Shown: positions 11,773 to 24,529 of the stretch, piece by piece
Layout: every line of letters starts with the position of its first letter
Position numbering within the stretch: the stretch's first letter is position 1
NCBI GenBank assembly: GCA_001579985.1
Contig: LRSR01006449.1
Location: forward strand, 1 to 64,000
From: Hypsibius dujardini
Lineage: Eukaryota; Tardigrada; Eutardigrada; Parachela; Hypsibiidae
Length of the DNA: 64,000 nt
Direction: 5' to 3'
The notes under the pieces: generated by a model
Database searches by the model: none
What the model was told of the DNA's origin: nothing
Seen by the model: only the letters and a program-made list of their open reading frames with translations
Made by a program: the position numbers and the translations under genes

Positions 11773-14464
11773 TTATGGCGGCAAAAACTCGGAGTACGAG
11801 AAGGATCGGTTCTCAAAGTGACAGTCCGCGGTGATGTTATGCCTCAATGTCTGAGCGCTGTCAACATTGCCATGGAGCGACCTTCGCTGAGTATTATTGA
11901 TCCCGTTCACCTTAGCCCCATGTGAAATGGCGTATTCATGTTTTGCTGAATAATTCCTTGCGCAAAGCTAGAAACAAACGAAAGCTAATTATCACAGTTT
12001 CCCGATGAGGCGAACAGACAATCAGAGTGATGGGCGGATGCAGACAGAGGGACGAGGGACATGCTGAGTGAATACGGTAGATTAACGAACAGAGAGGATA
12101 GATTGACAGACATGCATGCCTATGAACAGTGAGAATCGGACAGACTGACGGAGGGTCGGACGGGCGGACGGTGGGATGGACAAATGAACGCTTCGAATGA
12201 CGGAGAAACAATTGACAACCATGTCTATAGTGACGGACGGCGGGCGGATATGCGGATGGACGGATGAACCGATGGATGAACGGGCAGATGGACAGGTGGA
12301 CGAATGAACAAATGGATGGGTGGATAGACGGTCGGATGATCGGACTTACAAGGGGTCGGAACGGGATATGACACCCCGATTTCCCTGAATTTATTTTTGC
12401 AATTAATGGACTTATTATGAAGATTTCAGAAAAATATTCAACGGCCCTCGAGGTCTGGTATCGGCAGGAACAAAATTGAAAGCTTCCAGATCTCCTTAAC
12501 GGATTTACCATACATCCCAATACAGTAAAAACTTCGTTTTTTGGAAAACGTTTGATTCCAAGATCTTGACACCCTTCCACTTCAAATTCGATTTGAAATC
12601 GATTGACATAAGCAGAATCGGTTTTGGATGCCAGGGGCGGAGCTAAGGGCTAGTTTCAATCTAATCTTGGAATCCAACGTTTTCCAAAAAACTATGTTTT
12701 TACAGTGGTTGGGATCAAAAAACTGACTTGTTTGTAAACAGAGGGGGGGATGGACGGATTAACGGAAGGACGATTGAAGAAAGAGACGGATCAATGGGCG
12801 CACGCATGACGGATAGATGGATATAAGAACAGACAGATAGGATAACAGTCAAACAGATTGACCGTTGCGCGAAAAATGACAGACGGATCAACGAGAAAAC
12901 GGACAAACCTCTAAATAATGTTCCAGCATCGTAATGCGAACGCGGCACCCTTCTCCCTCAACCAGGCCGCCATCCAGCACAACTTCCAGCACAAACAGCG
13001 AATTACCATGCAGTAGTAGTGTCGGCACAATATAACCAATCACAATGTTAATATACAGGCGGGCAAACTGGTCCGGTCCATTGCGGTTCGCAACGTAGTT
13101 TTCACAAAAGGACCAAATCCCGTGCCAAGCTATGATCACTCCCCATTTCGCCACAAGCAAGTACACGTCCTCGAAAGCCAGTCGAAGAAGTCCGTGGTTC
13201 TTCGCCTCCAGGTGTGCGGAGATTGCCACGGCTTTGTTTTGAATCAAGTCCACTATGATACACATAAGATAGCCGAATACCAAGCAGACGAGCAGAGCCA
13301 GGGTTGGATTGTCGGGAAACAGAAGGAGATCAAGCAGCACCCAGATGCCACGCCACTCAAAAATCACCAAGCTCCCGATCACAGTCACGGAGAATATTGA
13401 GTCGAGGAGCAAGAGAAAACGTTTATCTGCCTGAAAGAGAGAGGACATTCAGATTATGTCAGGTACGAATAATGTAAAAAAATGGAAAGAATCTTACAAT
13501 ACACTAGACGAATGATGCTCAGACGATAACGGAATGAGAGACCGATTAGGGAAACGGCAGACAGTTAGTGATCCTTAGGACTTAAGGATAAGGTAAAGTA
13601 GTGAGGCCAAGATTTAGACAGACCGAAAGAAGCAGTTTGCGTGTAGACAGAACTAAGCTCACCAACCTGGGTACGAAATCGCGTCCCGATGATGAAAAAG
13701 GAATTATCTTCGTCGAAAGCAGTACCGAGCGGTGTGGAGACCCCGTTACAGGAAGCTCGGAGAAATAGGAGGAGGCTTGTCCCGAGGATGAGCGAGAAAC
13801 AGGCACTTGGAATCGTGACTTCGAAGTAATGATCTTGAACCATCCATACGCCTACATCAAATTAAAATGATAAAACAATTTTTATAATTATAAATTTATT
13901 ATTATATTAAAATATATTAAATCACGTTAAATTATATTAAATTTATTACCATATTAAATTATTTTTATTATATAAAATTTATAAAATTTAACCGTTTGTT
14001 TTTAGCTCACCAGAAAACAGCAAAATTATTGGAAACGCAACGAAACTGATTTTCATTTCAGGACTTTTACCTTTGCAGAAGAAAACATTTGCAAAGCCGG
14101 AAATCAAAGTGTACAGCCTCTTAATCACAACTGTTTGAAGGCTCCATTCCGGCTCCAAAAAGCGCTCCGTCAGATCGTACTGCACCACGTTGAGAATGAC
14201 CAAAAGAATGGCCCCCGTTACCGTCAAACACCATGCGCTGAACGCTGTGTGGGTACTTGGATAGAAGTTCAAGTCCAAGAGCATCCACACTCCTGCCCAA
14301 AACGCCACCACACAGGGAAATAATACAAAAAACACCAAGCATCGATCGGCGACTAGGAAAAGAAGTGGATAGACTTCTTTAAAGGCTTGAAGACGGTTCA
14401 TACCGCACCATACAAGATCAAATGAGTTAAGGCCGCTGAAGAACGTGTTAATAAAATTTAGCAT
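11773..14464 (-). CDS. Fuseless-like multi-pass membrane protein, copy A
   Basis: Four exons on the minus strand, 14464-14071, 13851-13667, 13430-12909 and 11967-11773, join in phase to about 431 residues. The family call rests on the repeated tryptophan-rich membrane motifs FEWRGIWVLLDLLLFP and FWAGVWMLLDLNFYP, HGIWSFCENYVANRNGPDQF, and LLHGNSLFVLEVVLDGG, as in insect Fuseless proteins, multi-span proteins needed for presynaptic calcium-channel organisation. The match is from memory, not a search. Several hydrophobic spans are visible. The start may be residue 1 or the conserved Met at 14401 (MNRLQAF, compare MKGLQAV in copy B). The last exon ends CHFENRSFSYSEFLPP, nearly identical in copy B. 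The gene converges on receptor copy 2, with 324 nt between the stops. Intron 3 holds satellite DNA and a MITE. A possible ATTAAA poly(A) signal lies at 11665-11670 (minus). Confidence 0.75.
11990..12340. repeat. Degenerate GACGGA/ATGGACGG satellite
   Basis: Short purine-rich units (GGACGGAC, GATGGACG, GGCGGA) repeat irregularly inside intron 3 of the minus-strand Fuseless-like gene. More of the same lies at 12745-12900. Long open frames across it (Pro-Ser-Ile-His runs) are artefacts of the repeat. Confidence 0.7.
12522..12706. mobile_element. MITE with 40-bp terminal inverted repeats
   Basis: ACAGTAAAAACTTCGTTTTT (12522 onward) pairs with AAAAACTATGTTTTTACAGT at the right end; about 40 bp of arm (also TTGGAAAACGTTTGATTCCAAG) are recognisable. 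The ends are Tc1/mariner-like (CAGT). The interior AGCAGAATCGGTTTTGGATG...GGGGCGGAGCT also occurs in the element at 60620-61270. Confidence 0.6.
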
Positions 14465-16219
14465 ATGGCAGAGTTTTCTTTAAAGCTCACCGTGGTTGAT
14501 GCTACGTTTCATATTTCGTATTTGCTTTTGCTGGTTAATACATCGGCATGTGAGTAACCGGAAATGGGTGAAAATGAGAATGCGTGCTGCCTAAATCGCG
14601 CCAAGGATCACTGGGCTTATCAACACTTCCGACAGACCGCTTCTTTTCAAAGTCATAAATATATTAGCGTGACAGTCGAGTTATTTTGGCATCAGGCGAG
14701 GAGCATCAGGCTCATCCGCATGCATATCTTTTCGCCAGAATGCGGGGGCGTGGATGATTAAGAGTTTATCAGTGCAATGTGAGATGAGACAAGCCTAAAC
14801 TACAGTCAATAATAATACTAGATCTGTCTGTATATTTCCCTCCCATCCTCTCTCGCAGTCGGAGCATTTAATTTCTTTTATCGTTGCCTTTCTCAAAAAA
14901 ATAACTCGGGATCAATTACAGACTCTGGGCCGAACAGATAATCGAGTATCAATTCTTTATGGTGTAATTATCCCTTAATCTTCAATCGTCTCACTACGTC
15001 TTTTCCTTTGCTCGTCGGGGACCCCAACGATAATTGTCAAATTAAGCCCGATAATTTAAATGCTCGAGAAGAATAATTGTTTATAAAAAAGCATGAAGTA
15101 CCGAATGTACCGTAATGAATTATGGTGAAGCACGTGAAATGTTCAATTACATGGATCCGGATGCAAGTAATAAAGCGGCAAGTCTCTGCACTTTGCATGT
15201 ACGTCGTGTCGCGCTGTGGCGAAGCCTGAGCCCCTTGCGTTTTCGGTTTGGTCTTTTCACTGAGTTGCATATACAGTAATATCAATCATTACTTTTAACG
15301 CCCTGACCCTATCATACGGTATGGCAGTCATTAAGCTCGTAATAAAAAATTGTATCTTCATTGTCACCGTGTGATATTAGTTCACAACTAGTATTGTAAA
15401 CCGTTAGAACTAAAATCACAACTAAGTAAATACAAAATAAAAAGTACATTTAGGGAACACAGCTAAATATACGTAATTACTAAATGCTGCTCCAATTTTG
15501 AACTCTTTTGCCTTGTTCAAAGTTCTTTTGGGTTGTCGAAAATACCTCTGGAAAGTCGCTCCTGCGTATGATACCAGGCAAACGCTTTGGGTTGAATCAC
15601 TACATGGGTTGAATCAGTCGGATGGCGGAGGGCGCCGCAGGCGATGTGTGTGAAGCTGAATGAGTGCTGTTTACAATTTACACTCGTGGCGCCCTCCGCC
15701 ACCCGACTGATTCAACCCATGTAGTGATTCAACCCAAAGCGTTTGCCTGGTATTTGTTTGTCCTGCGGCACTGTATATTGCGGTTGGATGGGTTATTCAT
15801 CCCGCACTTCTCCTGCCGACGGTAGTATGTCTGTTCATGGAGGTTTCTCCTTCTCTCATGGATGAATTTTATTTTATTTTATGAATTTGCTTTTGCTTTT
15901 GATTTTTTAGTAGAACACACACTGCTTAGACAACTGAGTGATCAATGCAATCGAACGTCTCGGCCCTGCTTGGTTCATGGTTAATATATATTTTAAAAAA
16001 AATTCGGGAGTCTAGTACATTTCCCGATGGAGTCATACTGGGCAAAACAGAGGGGTCCGAGGAACAGCCCGGAAACTCATTTGTTAGGGTTGGGGAAAAA
16101 TAAATTAATTCAAACCAAATCCAACGTGAAATACTTTAGTATTAAGTAACACATATTGCCTGAACTTGTTATGGGTGACAGCAAAACTGGTGAGCAGAAG
16201 GTGAAATCTGTGTTCGCCG
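14465..16219. other. Intergenic stretch between Fuseless-like copy A and the cathepsin gene
   Basis: No exon recognised. It must contain the 5' region of the Fuseless-like gene and the 3' flank of the cathepsin gene. The only clear structure is the hairpin at 15571-15753. Confidence 0.5.
15571..15753. repeat. Near-perfect 66-bp inverted repeat with 51-nt loop
   Basis: Arms 15571-15636 and 15688-15753 match at 65 of 66 positions by eye (ATACCAGGCAAACGCTTTGG ... GGCGGAGGGCGCC). Near identity means a recent origin or conversion between arms. There is no coding capacity. It could be a young MITE or a hairpin RNA source. Confidence 0.85.
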
Positions 16220-19200
16220 TCATACAAGGGTCCTTGGAGATTTACTAGAACAGCTCAGGAGGTTCGCCGTCGGCACCGGTTCTTGCACCCACTAAAATGG
16301 CAAATTCAGATGTACAGTGTATAATGTCCATAAGGTGTTGTCTGTATGCTTGTTTGTTGTTATTTCTGCGTAATTAAACGGAGAAGAGTCACGTACTGTG
16401 GCTTCCTGCGTAGCCCGTGGATAGGACATGATTCCAATGAGCGGTGAGCCTGGTTGGCCTTTACTCGTCCCAAACACGAGCATGTTCATATTTCCGTCCA
16501 TATTCAACAGCGCGTTCACTTTGTCGAAGTGTCGAGTTACCAATTCACCGATTTCGTGGGGTACGTCATTGCCGTGTAATGTGGCCGGGCGCTGATTGCC
16601 TGAAAACGCAGTACAATACAATGTAGCCTTATGAAACGAAAACATCTGAAAGGCCTTGGAGTGACCCTGTTTCTTTCTCCATCTCGTCACATGAGAGATG
16701 CCTATCTTATTGGATGGTTGATTGACTATCCGTCCGTCCCTGTTATATGCTATTGAATCATCATAACTTCTTTTGTTCATACCGTTTTGTCACTATCTGT
16801 CTTGCTTCGTCAGACAGACAAGCAGAAAAACAATGAGCTGACCGACGGCCTGATGGACAGGCAGTCGGGCGGACATACGTTAAATTGACGAACAGTCGGA
16901 AGGTCGGACCAACGGAGGGACTGAGTGATGGAGAAACGGAGAAACGGAAAGACGGAGAGACGGAGAGACGGATGGACGGATGGACGGCGAGACTGAGGGA
17001 CAGAGGGAAAAGGGAATGGTGGAACCGACGGACAGATAGACGGACAGATAAACGCGCAACAGTCGGTCAGACGGACGTGCGGACGGGTGGATGGATGGGC
17101 GGAGGGGCGGAAAGACGAAGGGACGGACAGGAAATAATAAACGAACGGAAGGTTGGTTAGGGGCAGCCAGCTGAAGAACAGACGGGGAGACGAACGACGA
17201 ATATGGAGAGGACACAGCATGCATAGGAAGCCCTTGGAAAATAACCGACAGATTGGCTAAAACATGGCAATTCATCGTACTATATTTCCAAAATGTGCGT
17301 GACGTTCCCGTCCCGTTGGAGAAGCTTGTCTCCACGTCTAATTTTAGTCCGGTTGTTCCCGGATCGCTGCATGCGATGAACTTGTTGTACAACGCTGCGT
17401 CGTAGAAAGCCGCGTTGGTGCAATTTACCCGTGATTGCCCAGCGGCCTTAAGTGGAACAGAAAATGATTCATTCGGTTATATGATCATGAGAGATGGAAT
17501 TTGGGTAAGAGTCCGCCGTACGTTTCGTAGTTCGACGCGGCCATCGGTCGACTGCGTAGTGTGAGTTATCGGAGAGGGCGGGGCATTAATGAACACTTTT
17601 GAGATAGCAACAGCTGGCCCGAAAGCTGCCAGAACTCCGTCGTTGTCGACCAGTACCCGCTGGACGCAGTCACCTAGAAAGTTTTGAGAAATTCAACGTC
17701 TATCTGTTTACCACACACATTTTTGGTCGACTCCGTTGGACTGCAGAAAGGCCGGGTACCCACTGGCCATTAAGGTAAGGTCACGGCACTTACGAATTTA
17801 GGGGTGGTTGAAGAACAATCAGGGTAATATACCCAGGGTTTGCTATTGAAATGCATGCAAATTTGGGTTAAAAAGCTAGATGTGGTTTTTATAGACTAAA
17901 ATTATTTAAATTCATCAACGGTTTTCATAATGGTCGTTCATGTGTACAGTACTCGCGTGCCTTGAAAAAGATAGTGTGAAACCAGTCCCGGCGTCCTGGA
18001 GTAACGATCCTTGAATTTTGACAGTCGAGCAGTGGTGTTGAATGTGACGGCTGCATCGATGGGCTGACTGCAGAAAGTCTCCCCGTCACAGGTGTCGGGA
18101 ACAACAATGGTTGGCGCCGCAAATCTCCCCTCAATGCCCATAAGGTTCCTCCCCAGTGCCACCCAGTAGGTACCATTGTCACCTCGGCCGGTGCCCCAGG
18201 TATTGGAGATCAACCAGTAGGGCGTGCCCGCCCTGTCCTTATCCCAACCGATGATCTTGACTGCGTGACCACCGATTTCCTTGGCTCCGACGCCCGGCCC
18301 GCTGTAGCAGAGCCCTGTACGCGGACCACGTTTGTTCGCAAGTTTTTTTCTGGAAAGGGAAAGGATACTTACCGTTACTCGAAGTGGAATTCCATGCTTT
18401 GAAGTCGTCGTAGGTGGTCGGTACCATTTCTGCGGATATAGGCCCGTTGGTGATGAGTTCCGCCTTCATTTTAGCGACAGCCTCGTCGATCTGCTTCGGG
18501 GTGAGTGTACTGTTGGACAAGTGGTATCTGACCCAGTATGAATCGACTGCAAACATACGTTCCAAAAGATGACACGGGTAATGTTTAATCAAAGTGTTAC
18601 TGCACTACAATATAATTGAATGGCCGGCATCATGGTTGGAAGAGATCAGATCCTGCTAGGCTGAACGGATTGACGGATGGGCTATAGGTTCCCCGTCTGA
18701 CTGTAAGATCGATGAGAAGTACCGTCATGGGAAGATTATAATGCAAAGGCTGAATAAAGGACGGAAAGCCAGGCGAACCACAAGGAAACTAGACCAGGAG
18801 TCACATGCAAGCGATAGATGTTTGATGAATGGAGATAATTAGGAGATAGGCGACGGACACGTCGGGTTATAATAAGATTAGATGAGGATCTCCCAAAGAA
18901 GGGCGAAAACTTTTGGGGGGAATGATTAAGCAGTTCCACAAAACTTGTGCCCATCGAGGTTTTCTTTGCTCCAGCATACCTTCGTTTGTGTTCGAACTTC
19001 TGTTTTTTCTCGACTTCTCATCACGCAATTAAAATTTTTGAGTACAGCCGGTCTTTCCACCCCATGCTCAGCCGTCCATCCAGCCTTGCACTTTCCGTCC
19101 AGCCCTCTGTTTCATCCGTTATGACAAGGTCACTTGATTGCCATCTTTCATATCCAGTTGCAAGGTTGTTATAACAGGTCAGGCTCTACCATAGCCGACT

Positions 19201-20120
19201 ATAACTCCGACACCGTGTAACCGAATACTGCCCCAAAAATTTCCCATTACTTACCCCTGCGTGTATCTCGGGCCAATGGTCTCTTGTGCTCAGGATTGAT
19301 ACATTCTCGGGCACACGTTAAAGGTCCTGTCTCGCCAGGAGGCACAGTGTAGGGCACACAACCGACACTAGAGTTCAGTTCCCCTCCCGTAGGAAGACCG
19401 TACATCACCGCGTGTTCATAGACGAAGGCTGGATCGCCCGGTTCGTCGCAGCTATAAACGCAAGGCAAGACGAGCATGAGCATCCCACGTGCAATTATTT
19501 CGGAGCCCCAGCGGGGCAGGTAGAGTGCAGATGTTCATTCAAAAGCATTACACAGTGGGACAGATTCTACTGACTTCGCAGTGGCATTCAGCCAGGGTTT
19601 GGCGCAGCCCGCGGCTTGGTTCGCTGAAATGAGCACGTTCTCCGTCTGGCCGGAAGCGATGCAGATGCGGTCGGAGAGAACGCTCGCTCCTGTCACGGCC
19701 TGTATGAAACGGAAGTATTGGCGTATTTTATTAGCCATGCTACGAGCTCTCCGAATAGTTGGACGTACCCAGCAAGTGTTACACTCTCCTTGGTCGCGAA
19801 TCAATCGGATGCTTTCGCAGTGTGGCCATCGTTCGCGGGCATCAAACCGCTCAGCGAATGGGACGACGACGGGTTCACGTGGATTAATGTGAACTGTTAC
19901 AAGGGTCACTTTCGGTGGTCGTACGTGGTCGCCGGCCTTGCCAAAAAAACGGCTTTTCCGTTCTTGTCCGGCAATCCTGTAGAATACAAAATGTTTTTCA
20001 AAAAGCTACAATCAGGAAGCCGAGACAGAGCGACAAGCAGTACGTCGGATTATCACAGGGTCATACGTACAGGAAGGCAGTTGATAGGGCGATGAGGCAA
20101 CCCACAGAGAGATGCGCCAT
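16220..20120 (-). CDS. Cathepsin B-like cysteine peptidase with C-terminal extension
   Basis: Eleven minus-strand exons join in phase: 20120-20067, 19936-19769, 19699-19575, 19451-19255, 18546-18373, 18314-17953, 17740-17719, 17673-17522, 17446-17281, 16599-16397, 16291-16220; 564 residues. A signal peptide (HLSVGCLIALSTAFL) is followed by about 25 residues and the mature-like FAERFDARERWPHC, so the usual 60-residue propeptide is missing. Papain-fold landmarks: DQGECNTCW (oxyanion Gln, catalytic Cys), LSDRICIASG, VGCVPYTVPP, LITNGPISAEM, GGHAVKIIGW (catalytic His) and ISNTWGTGRGDNGTYW (catalytic Asn). The triad is intact, but the cathepsin B occluding-loop HH and several cysteines are absent. 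After MGIEGRF come about 250 residues that I do not recognise, joined through a 22-nt exon. Exon 1 and the extension are inferred from splice phase; an alternative stop exists at 17938 if exon 6 is not spliced. Likely a secreted or lysosomal peptidase. Confidence 0.75.
16805..17130. repeat. Degenerate GACGGACGGATGG satellite in a cathepsin intron
   Basis: Same purine-rich family as at 11990-12340, lying in the intron between the exons ending 17281 and starting 16599. The apparent open frames rich in Pro, Ser and Arg are repeat artefacts. Confidence 0.7.
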
Positions 20121-22701
20121 GATGATTGTGACAAGGGGTACTACGAAAAAAAGGCAGAAAAATTATCCCACTTGGTGCTGATTGTGGCATATATATCAGG
20201 TTGATCCCACAAAGATTTGAAACCTTTTAAATGTGAAAGATATGGTCTCATCTCATCATCCCCTTATTATGCAGCGGATACCATCCTAAATTTTGGCACA
20301 GTCGCCGGTTAATCTTGGATTCCCGACGATCGAGTAGTTTAGTGAAAACATGCGCGGCTGTCGGAAACGCAGCCTAGACCCTGAAGTGCCAGACGCCGCG
20401 ACTCAAGGTATGTCAATATATCGGACTAAATAGGCTTTGATTCCGGGAATGCGACCTAGATCTTCGGGTGCCAATGAGGCAAACCTAAATGCAAGCTAGG
20501 GGCGGTTACAATAAATGCCACTGAACTGTCGCCGATCACCATTTTCGTCCGATTATAGATATTAAGTGACTGGATATTGGCGATTGCATTTGCATGGCTA
20601 TGGGTTGTAACAATATTATGCAGCTGACGATCAGTAAATGTGCCTCTGGTTCAGTTGGCATTCATCGCTCCATGTGGGTGAATTAGACGAGGTTCGATGT
20701 CGGAGACTAGCTCAAATCTTCGACAAGCTGCGACCAATGGTGAGTCAGTGCATTTGATGAACACGGAACCATCGGAGGTTACGTTTTCTCTATGTTGTTA
20801 TTAATTGTATAACCGTCCTGTGCTGGATGGGAGACAAAGGCTCTAGACGATGTTGCACATTCAGCACAAAAGTGAAAAACAAAATATTCAGACTACGATA
20901 ACATTCGTCTACTGACTTTGTAAAAGAGTCATGTTCAGCAGAGTGTTGGAGGGTTTTCGCTATGGAAACAGACGCCGACTCATTTTTCATTTTTGATCAT
21001 ACAGGACAGCTGCAACCGTTCGTCAGTACGATTCGCATTAAACTGGCAGTTCGTTGTCAATGCTCCCCTGAGATCTTTTTTAATCCATCTGGGTAATGAT
21101 CGAATTGATCTGATTGAATAGCTCAAATAAACAGATGGTGTTTTGAGCCTGTACCACTGGATGACCAAATTTAGCGCTAAGATAAGCTTCCTTCACACTG
21201 CACAATGTGCAAATGATCAATTATCAGTTTAAAGAGTACAGCCTGCAGAACGGAATGATTATCTCTGAAGTGGCATTGTAAACTAACCTCAGTTGATAGT
21301 GAACGGTCACGAAAGCAGTTGGCAAGGCTGAGTGGTCTGATCAATTTCAGGTGACGAACGGTCAGTTCGTCTCCGCCATTAGGAAAGATGTATTTGATTG
21401 TAATGCGTCCGTCTTTGGCTTAAGTAACATACTGATTCACTTGTTTGTTTAATTGACAACATAAGCATTTGTTGTGCCACTTGGTATAAACATAAATGGG
21501 AATAAGTTTTGGGCTTGGTATGAGTAGCGGCGAGTTTTGGTGCATGCGCATAGGGCACATATGACTTGTTACAAAAATTATACGCTCTGAAACGAAGGTT
21601 CTGAATTTTAGTTATTGGCGTGGTACATTATGAGATGCAGAGGCTCAGAGTTATGAAGTTACTGACGTTTTTGGAGTTATTTGAGCTATGCTCTTGTATC
21701 ATACTGTGAGGTGGAGTGTGAAGGTTTGAAGTTATGGACTTATAGAGTTGGTGGAATTATGCCCTTGTGGCACACTGAGGTGTGCGGTTCGGAGTTTTTG
21801 AAGTTATTGGAGCTTTGGGAGTTGAGCGCGCAACGCCAAAAACCGCAGTAACTCCATTACCTCATTAACTCTAACAACTTCATCATTGAAAGCCCTCACA
21901 CAACCGGTAACTAATTCCAGTAAAGCCACTAACTCCAAGCGCACAGGGCACTGCTTATGTTAGTACGTAACTCCATGACTCCAACTCCAAGCAATTGTTT
22001 TGACTGCACTGAAAAAAGTACTTGTTCCAAAACTCGCCAGTAGTGACTGATTAATTTTGTGTCGCATAGAAAATTTGTCATCTTCGCAAACCCTTTATTT
22101 AGCTTACTAAAAGTTTGTCGTTGCCGAAAAACGTTTCACAGTCAAGAAAGAGATAGTGGGGAAAAAACTCTGTCGGCGCCATGATATTTGTGGGCTTCAA
22201 CTGGACTCTGCGTCGCTATTATGCGCCTCTCCGTATTCTGTAATCGTACACCGTACCGTAATTGTCCACGCCCCCATACGGCGTGTGTGTGATAATCCTC
22301 ACCACTATGTATGTGTTCCGCATCAATCAGCTGACACAATCGAGCCCCAGGCCAACTTGCAGAAAACGTGGTGTCGCGCCGCTGTGCACACGAAAAGCTG
22401 ACGGGACGGTCAGTCAATGTGTGTAGTGTATGTATTGATAAGACAACTGATAGTCGGATACAGTAACCAGCAGAAAGTGCTGAACGTGCAGACTCTTTTC
22501 ATGACTTTCGAGTACTCACAGCGACTACACACACACACACATACACAGCTTTAACTCAGGATCGTAAATATATTTCACAAATTCAAGACCAATGACCTAA
22601 CTGTAATAGTCCCCATCATGCGGATCTATTACTCCCAAAAGATTGTGATATTTTATCAGGCATAATTAGCCGCGCCGTTTTGAAGCGTGCGCGGCGGCTG
22701 A
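20121..22701. other. Divergent intergenic region between cathepsin and Fuseless-like copy B
   Basis: The two flanking genes are transcribed away from each other, so promoters for both should lie here. I see no clear TATA box and no exon. It contains a foldback element (21530-22042) and a short (AC)n tract at about 22524-22544. Confidence 0.5.
21530..22042. mobile_element. Foldback element with inverted GAGTTAT arrays
   Basis: Ends GGCGAGTTTTGG and CCAAAACTCGCC are exact inverted repeats. The left half is full of GAGTTAT/GAAGTTAT units, the right half of TAACTCC units. AGTAG stands on each side, a possible 5-bp target duplication. No coding capacity. Confidence 0.6.
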
Positions 22702-23684
22702 ATGCACCGTCCTTTGCACAGCCATTTTTCTACACTCAATTTGTGCGTTATGAAAGGGCTACAGGCCGTTAAAGATGCTCATCCGCGGTTGTTCCTGATT
22801 GCCGATCGATGTCTGGTTTTTTTCGTCCTCTTTCCCAGTGTAGTGGCGTTTTGGGCGGGGGTATGGATGTTTTTGGACCTGCACTTCTATCCGGAGCATG
22901 TGGAGTGGAGTGCATGGTGTTGCGTGGCAGCTGGCGCGGTCATCTTGGTCTTCTTCAACGTGGTGCAGTACGAGCTGACTGAGCGATTTTTGGAGCCTGG
23001 ATGGAAAGTTAGAAATGTGGTGATTAAACGTCTTTACACGCTGGTCGCGGCCTGTGCAAATGTCTTCTTATGCAGAGGTAGGATGTAAGGAGCCAAGGAT
23101 ATCAAAATTAGTTGAAATAAGTAAAAAGTATTTGACAGCCACACCGAGGATTCAATTTCAAACGTTCGACTAAGGAGAAGCAAAAAAAGAAGGATTACAT
23201 TTTTTACACTCTTTACTGAAGTCGTGTGATAATCTCAATACATGCATTTAAAAACTTTAGTTGAGAAATCGTTATAGGCGGCTATGACGTGACGTGAACA
23301 AAAGAGTATCTGAAGAATATTCGCCATCTTTCTACGATTATGTTCGTATCGTATACATTTGCCTGTTGTTTAGGATTTTGGATGGTGCAAGACTACTATT
23401 CCGGCGTGACCGTTCCCAGTGCTTGTTTTTCGCTCGTGTTCGGAACAAGTCTTCTGATTTGTCTGCGAGCTTCATGCAACGGCGTTGCTTCACCACTCGG
23501 CACTGCCTTCGATGAGCATCGGTCTTTCTTCATCATCCAGACAAGATTTCGCGCTCCCGTCAGTCTAAAATCTCGTTATTCCTTTATTGTTTGTCTGACT
23601 GTTTTTCTGTCTGTCTGTTTGTCTATCTGTCTGTCTGTCTTCTTGTTTGTCTGTCTGTCTGTCTGACTGTCTGTCTGTCTGTCA

Positions 23685-23715
<31 letters not shown>

Positions 23716-24498
23716 GGTCTGTCTGTCTGTCTGTTTGTCTGTCTATCTTTTTGTCTGTCTGCCTGCCTGTTTGTTCGATTGTTTATCTCTCAGCAGTCTG
23801 TGCCATTGTCTTTTTACCGGTCGGCCTGACTATTTGTCAATCTTCGATTGCTTAGTTTATTTTTCTCTTTCAGGCTGATAAACCGCTCTTTCTCTTACTC
23901 GACTCAGTATTTTCTGTCACTGTGATTGGATGCCTTGTGATTTTTGAGTGGCGCGGGATTTGGGTCCTGCTCGACCTGCTGCTGTTCCCCGAAGATTCCA
24001 CTGCCAGCTTAATAATTTGCCTAGTTTTCGGCTACGCTATCTGCATTATCATTGATATCCTTCAAGATCAAGCCATCGCATTGTCCGCATATCTCGAATC
24101 GAAGAACCATTGGTTCCTTCGGTTGGCTTTTGAGGACGCCTACTTGCTCATCGCGAAACTGGGAGTCATCGCGGTCTGGCGTGGAATTTGGATATTTTGC
24201 GAAAATTATGTGGCTGATCGCAATGGACCGGAACAATTCCTTCGCGTCTACATTAACATTGTAATTGGTTATGTCGTGCCGACACTTTTGCTGCATGGAA
24301 ATTCACTTTTCGTTCTGGAAGTCGTTCTGGATGGCGGCATGGTGGAAGGAGCTGGCTGTCGCGTTCGGGTCACAATGCTAGAAAATTATTTGAAGGTTAA
24401 TAACTGTTAATCTAGCTCTTTAGCTGTACTCCTCCGGCACTGTTCGTCTGTCTATCTGACTGCTTGTCTGATTGTCTGTCTGTTCGCTTGTCGTTCTG

Positions 24499-24529
<31 letters not shown>

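Noticed and set aside
11713-11925. A 70-codon plus-strand frame after receptor copy 2
   Set aside because: It is the antisense of the last Fuseless-like exon (11967-11773 minus), which matches copy B almost to the end.
11936-12948. Long Pro/Ser/Ile/His-rich frames
   Set aside because: They translate the GACGGA satellite; no domain, no splice logic. The same holds for frames at 16810-17220.
23585-23880. Cys/Leu/Ser/Val repeat protein
   Set aside because: Translation of (TGTC)n inside an intron. The same reason applies to frames at 37277-37560, 38353-38672, 49928-50417 and 58445-58818.
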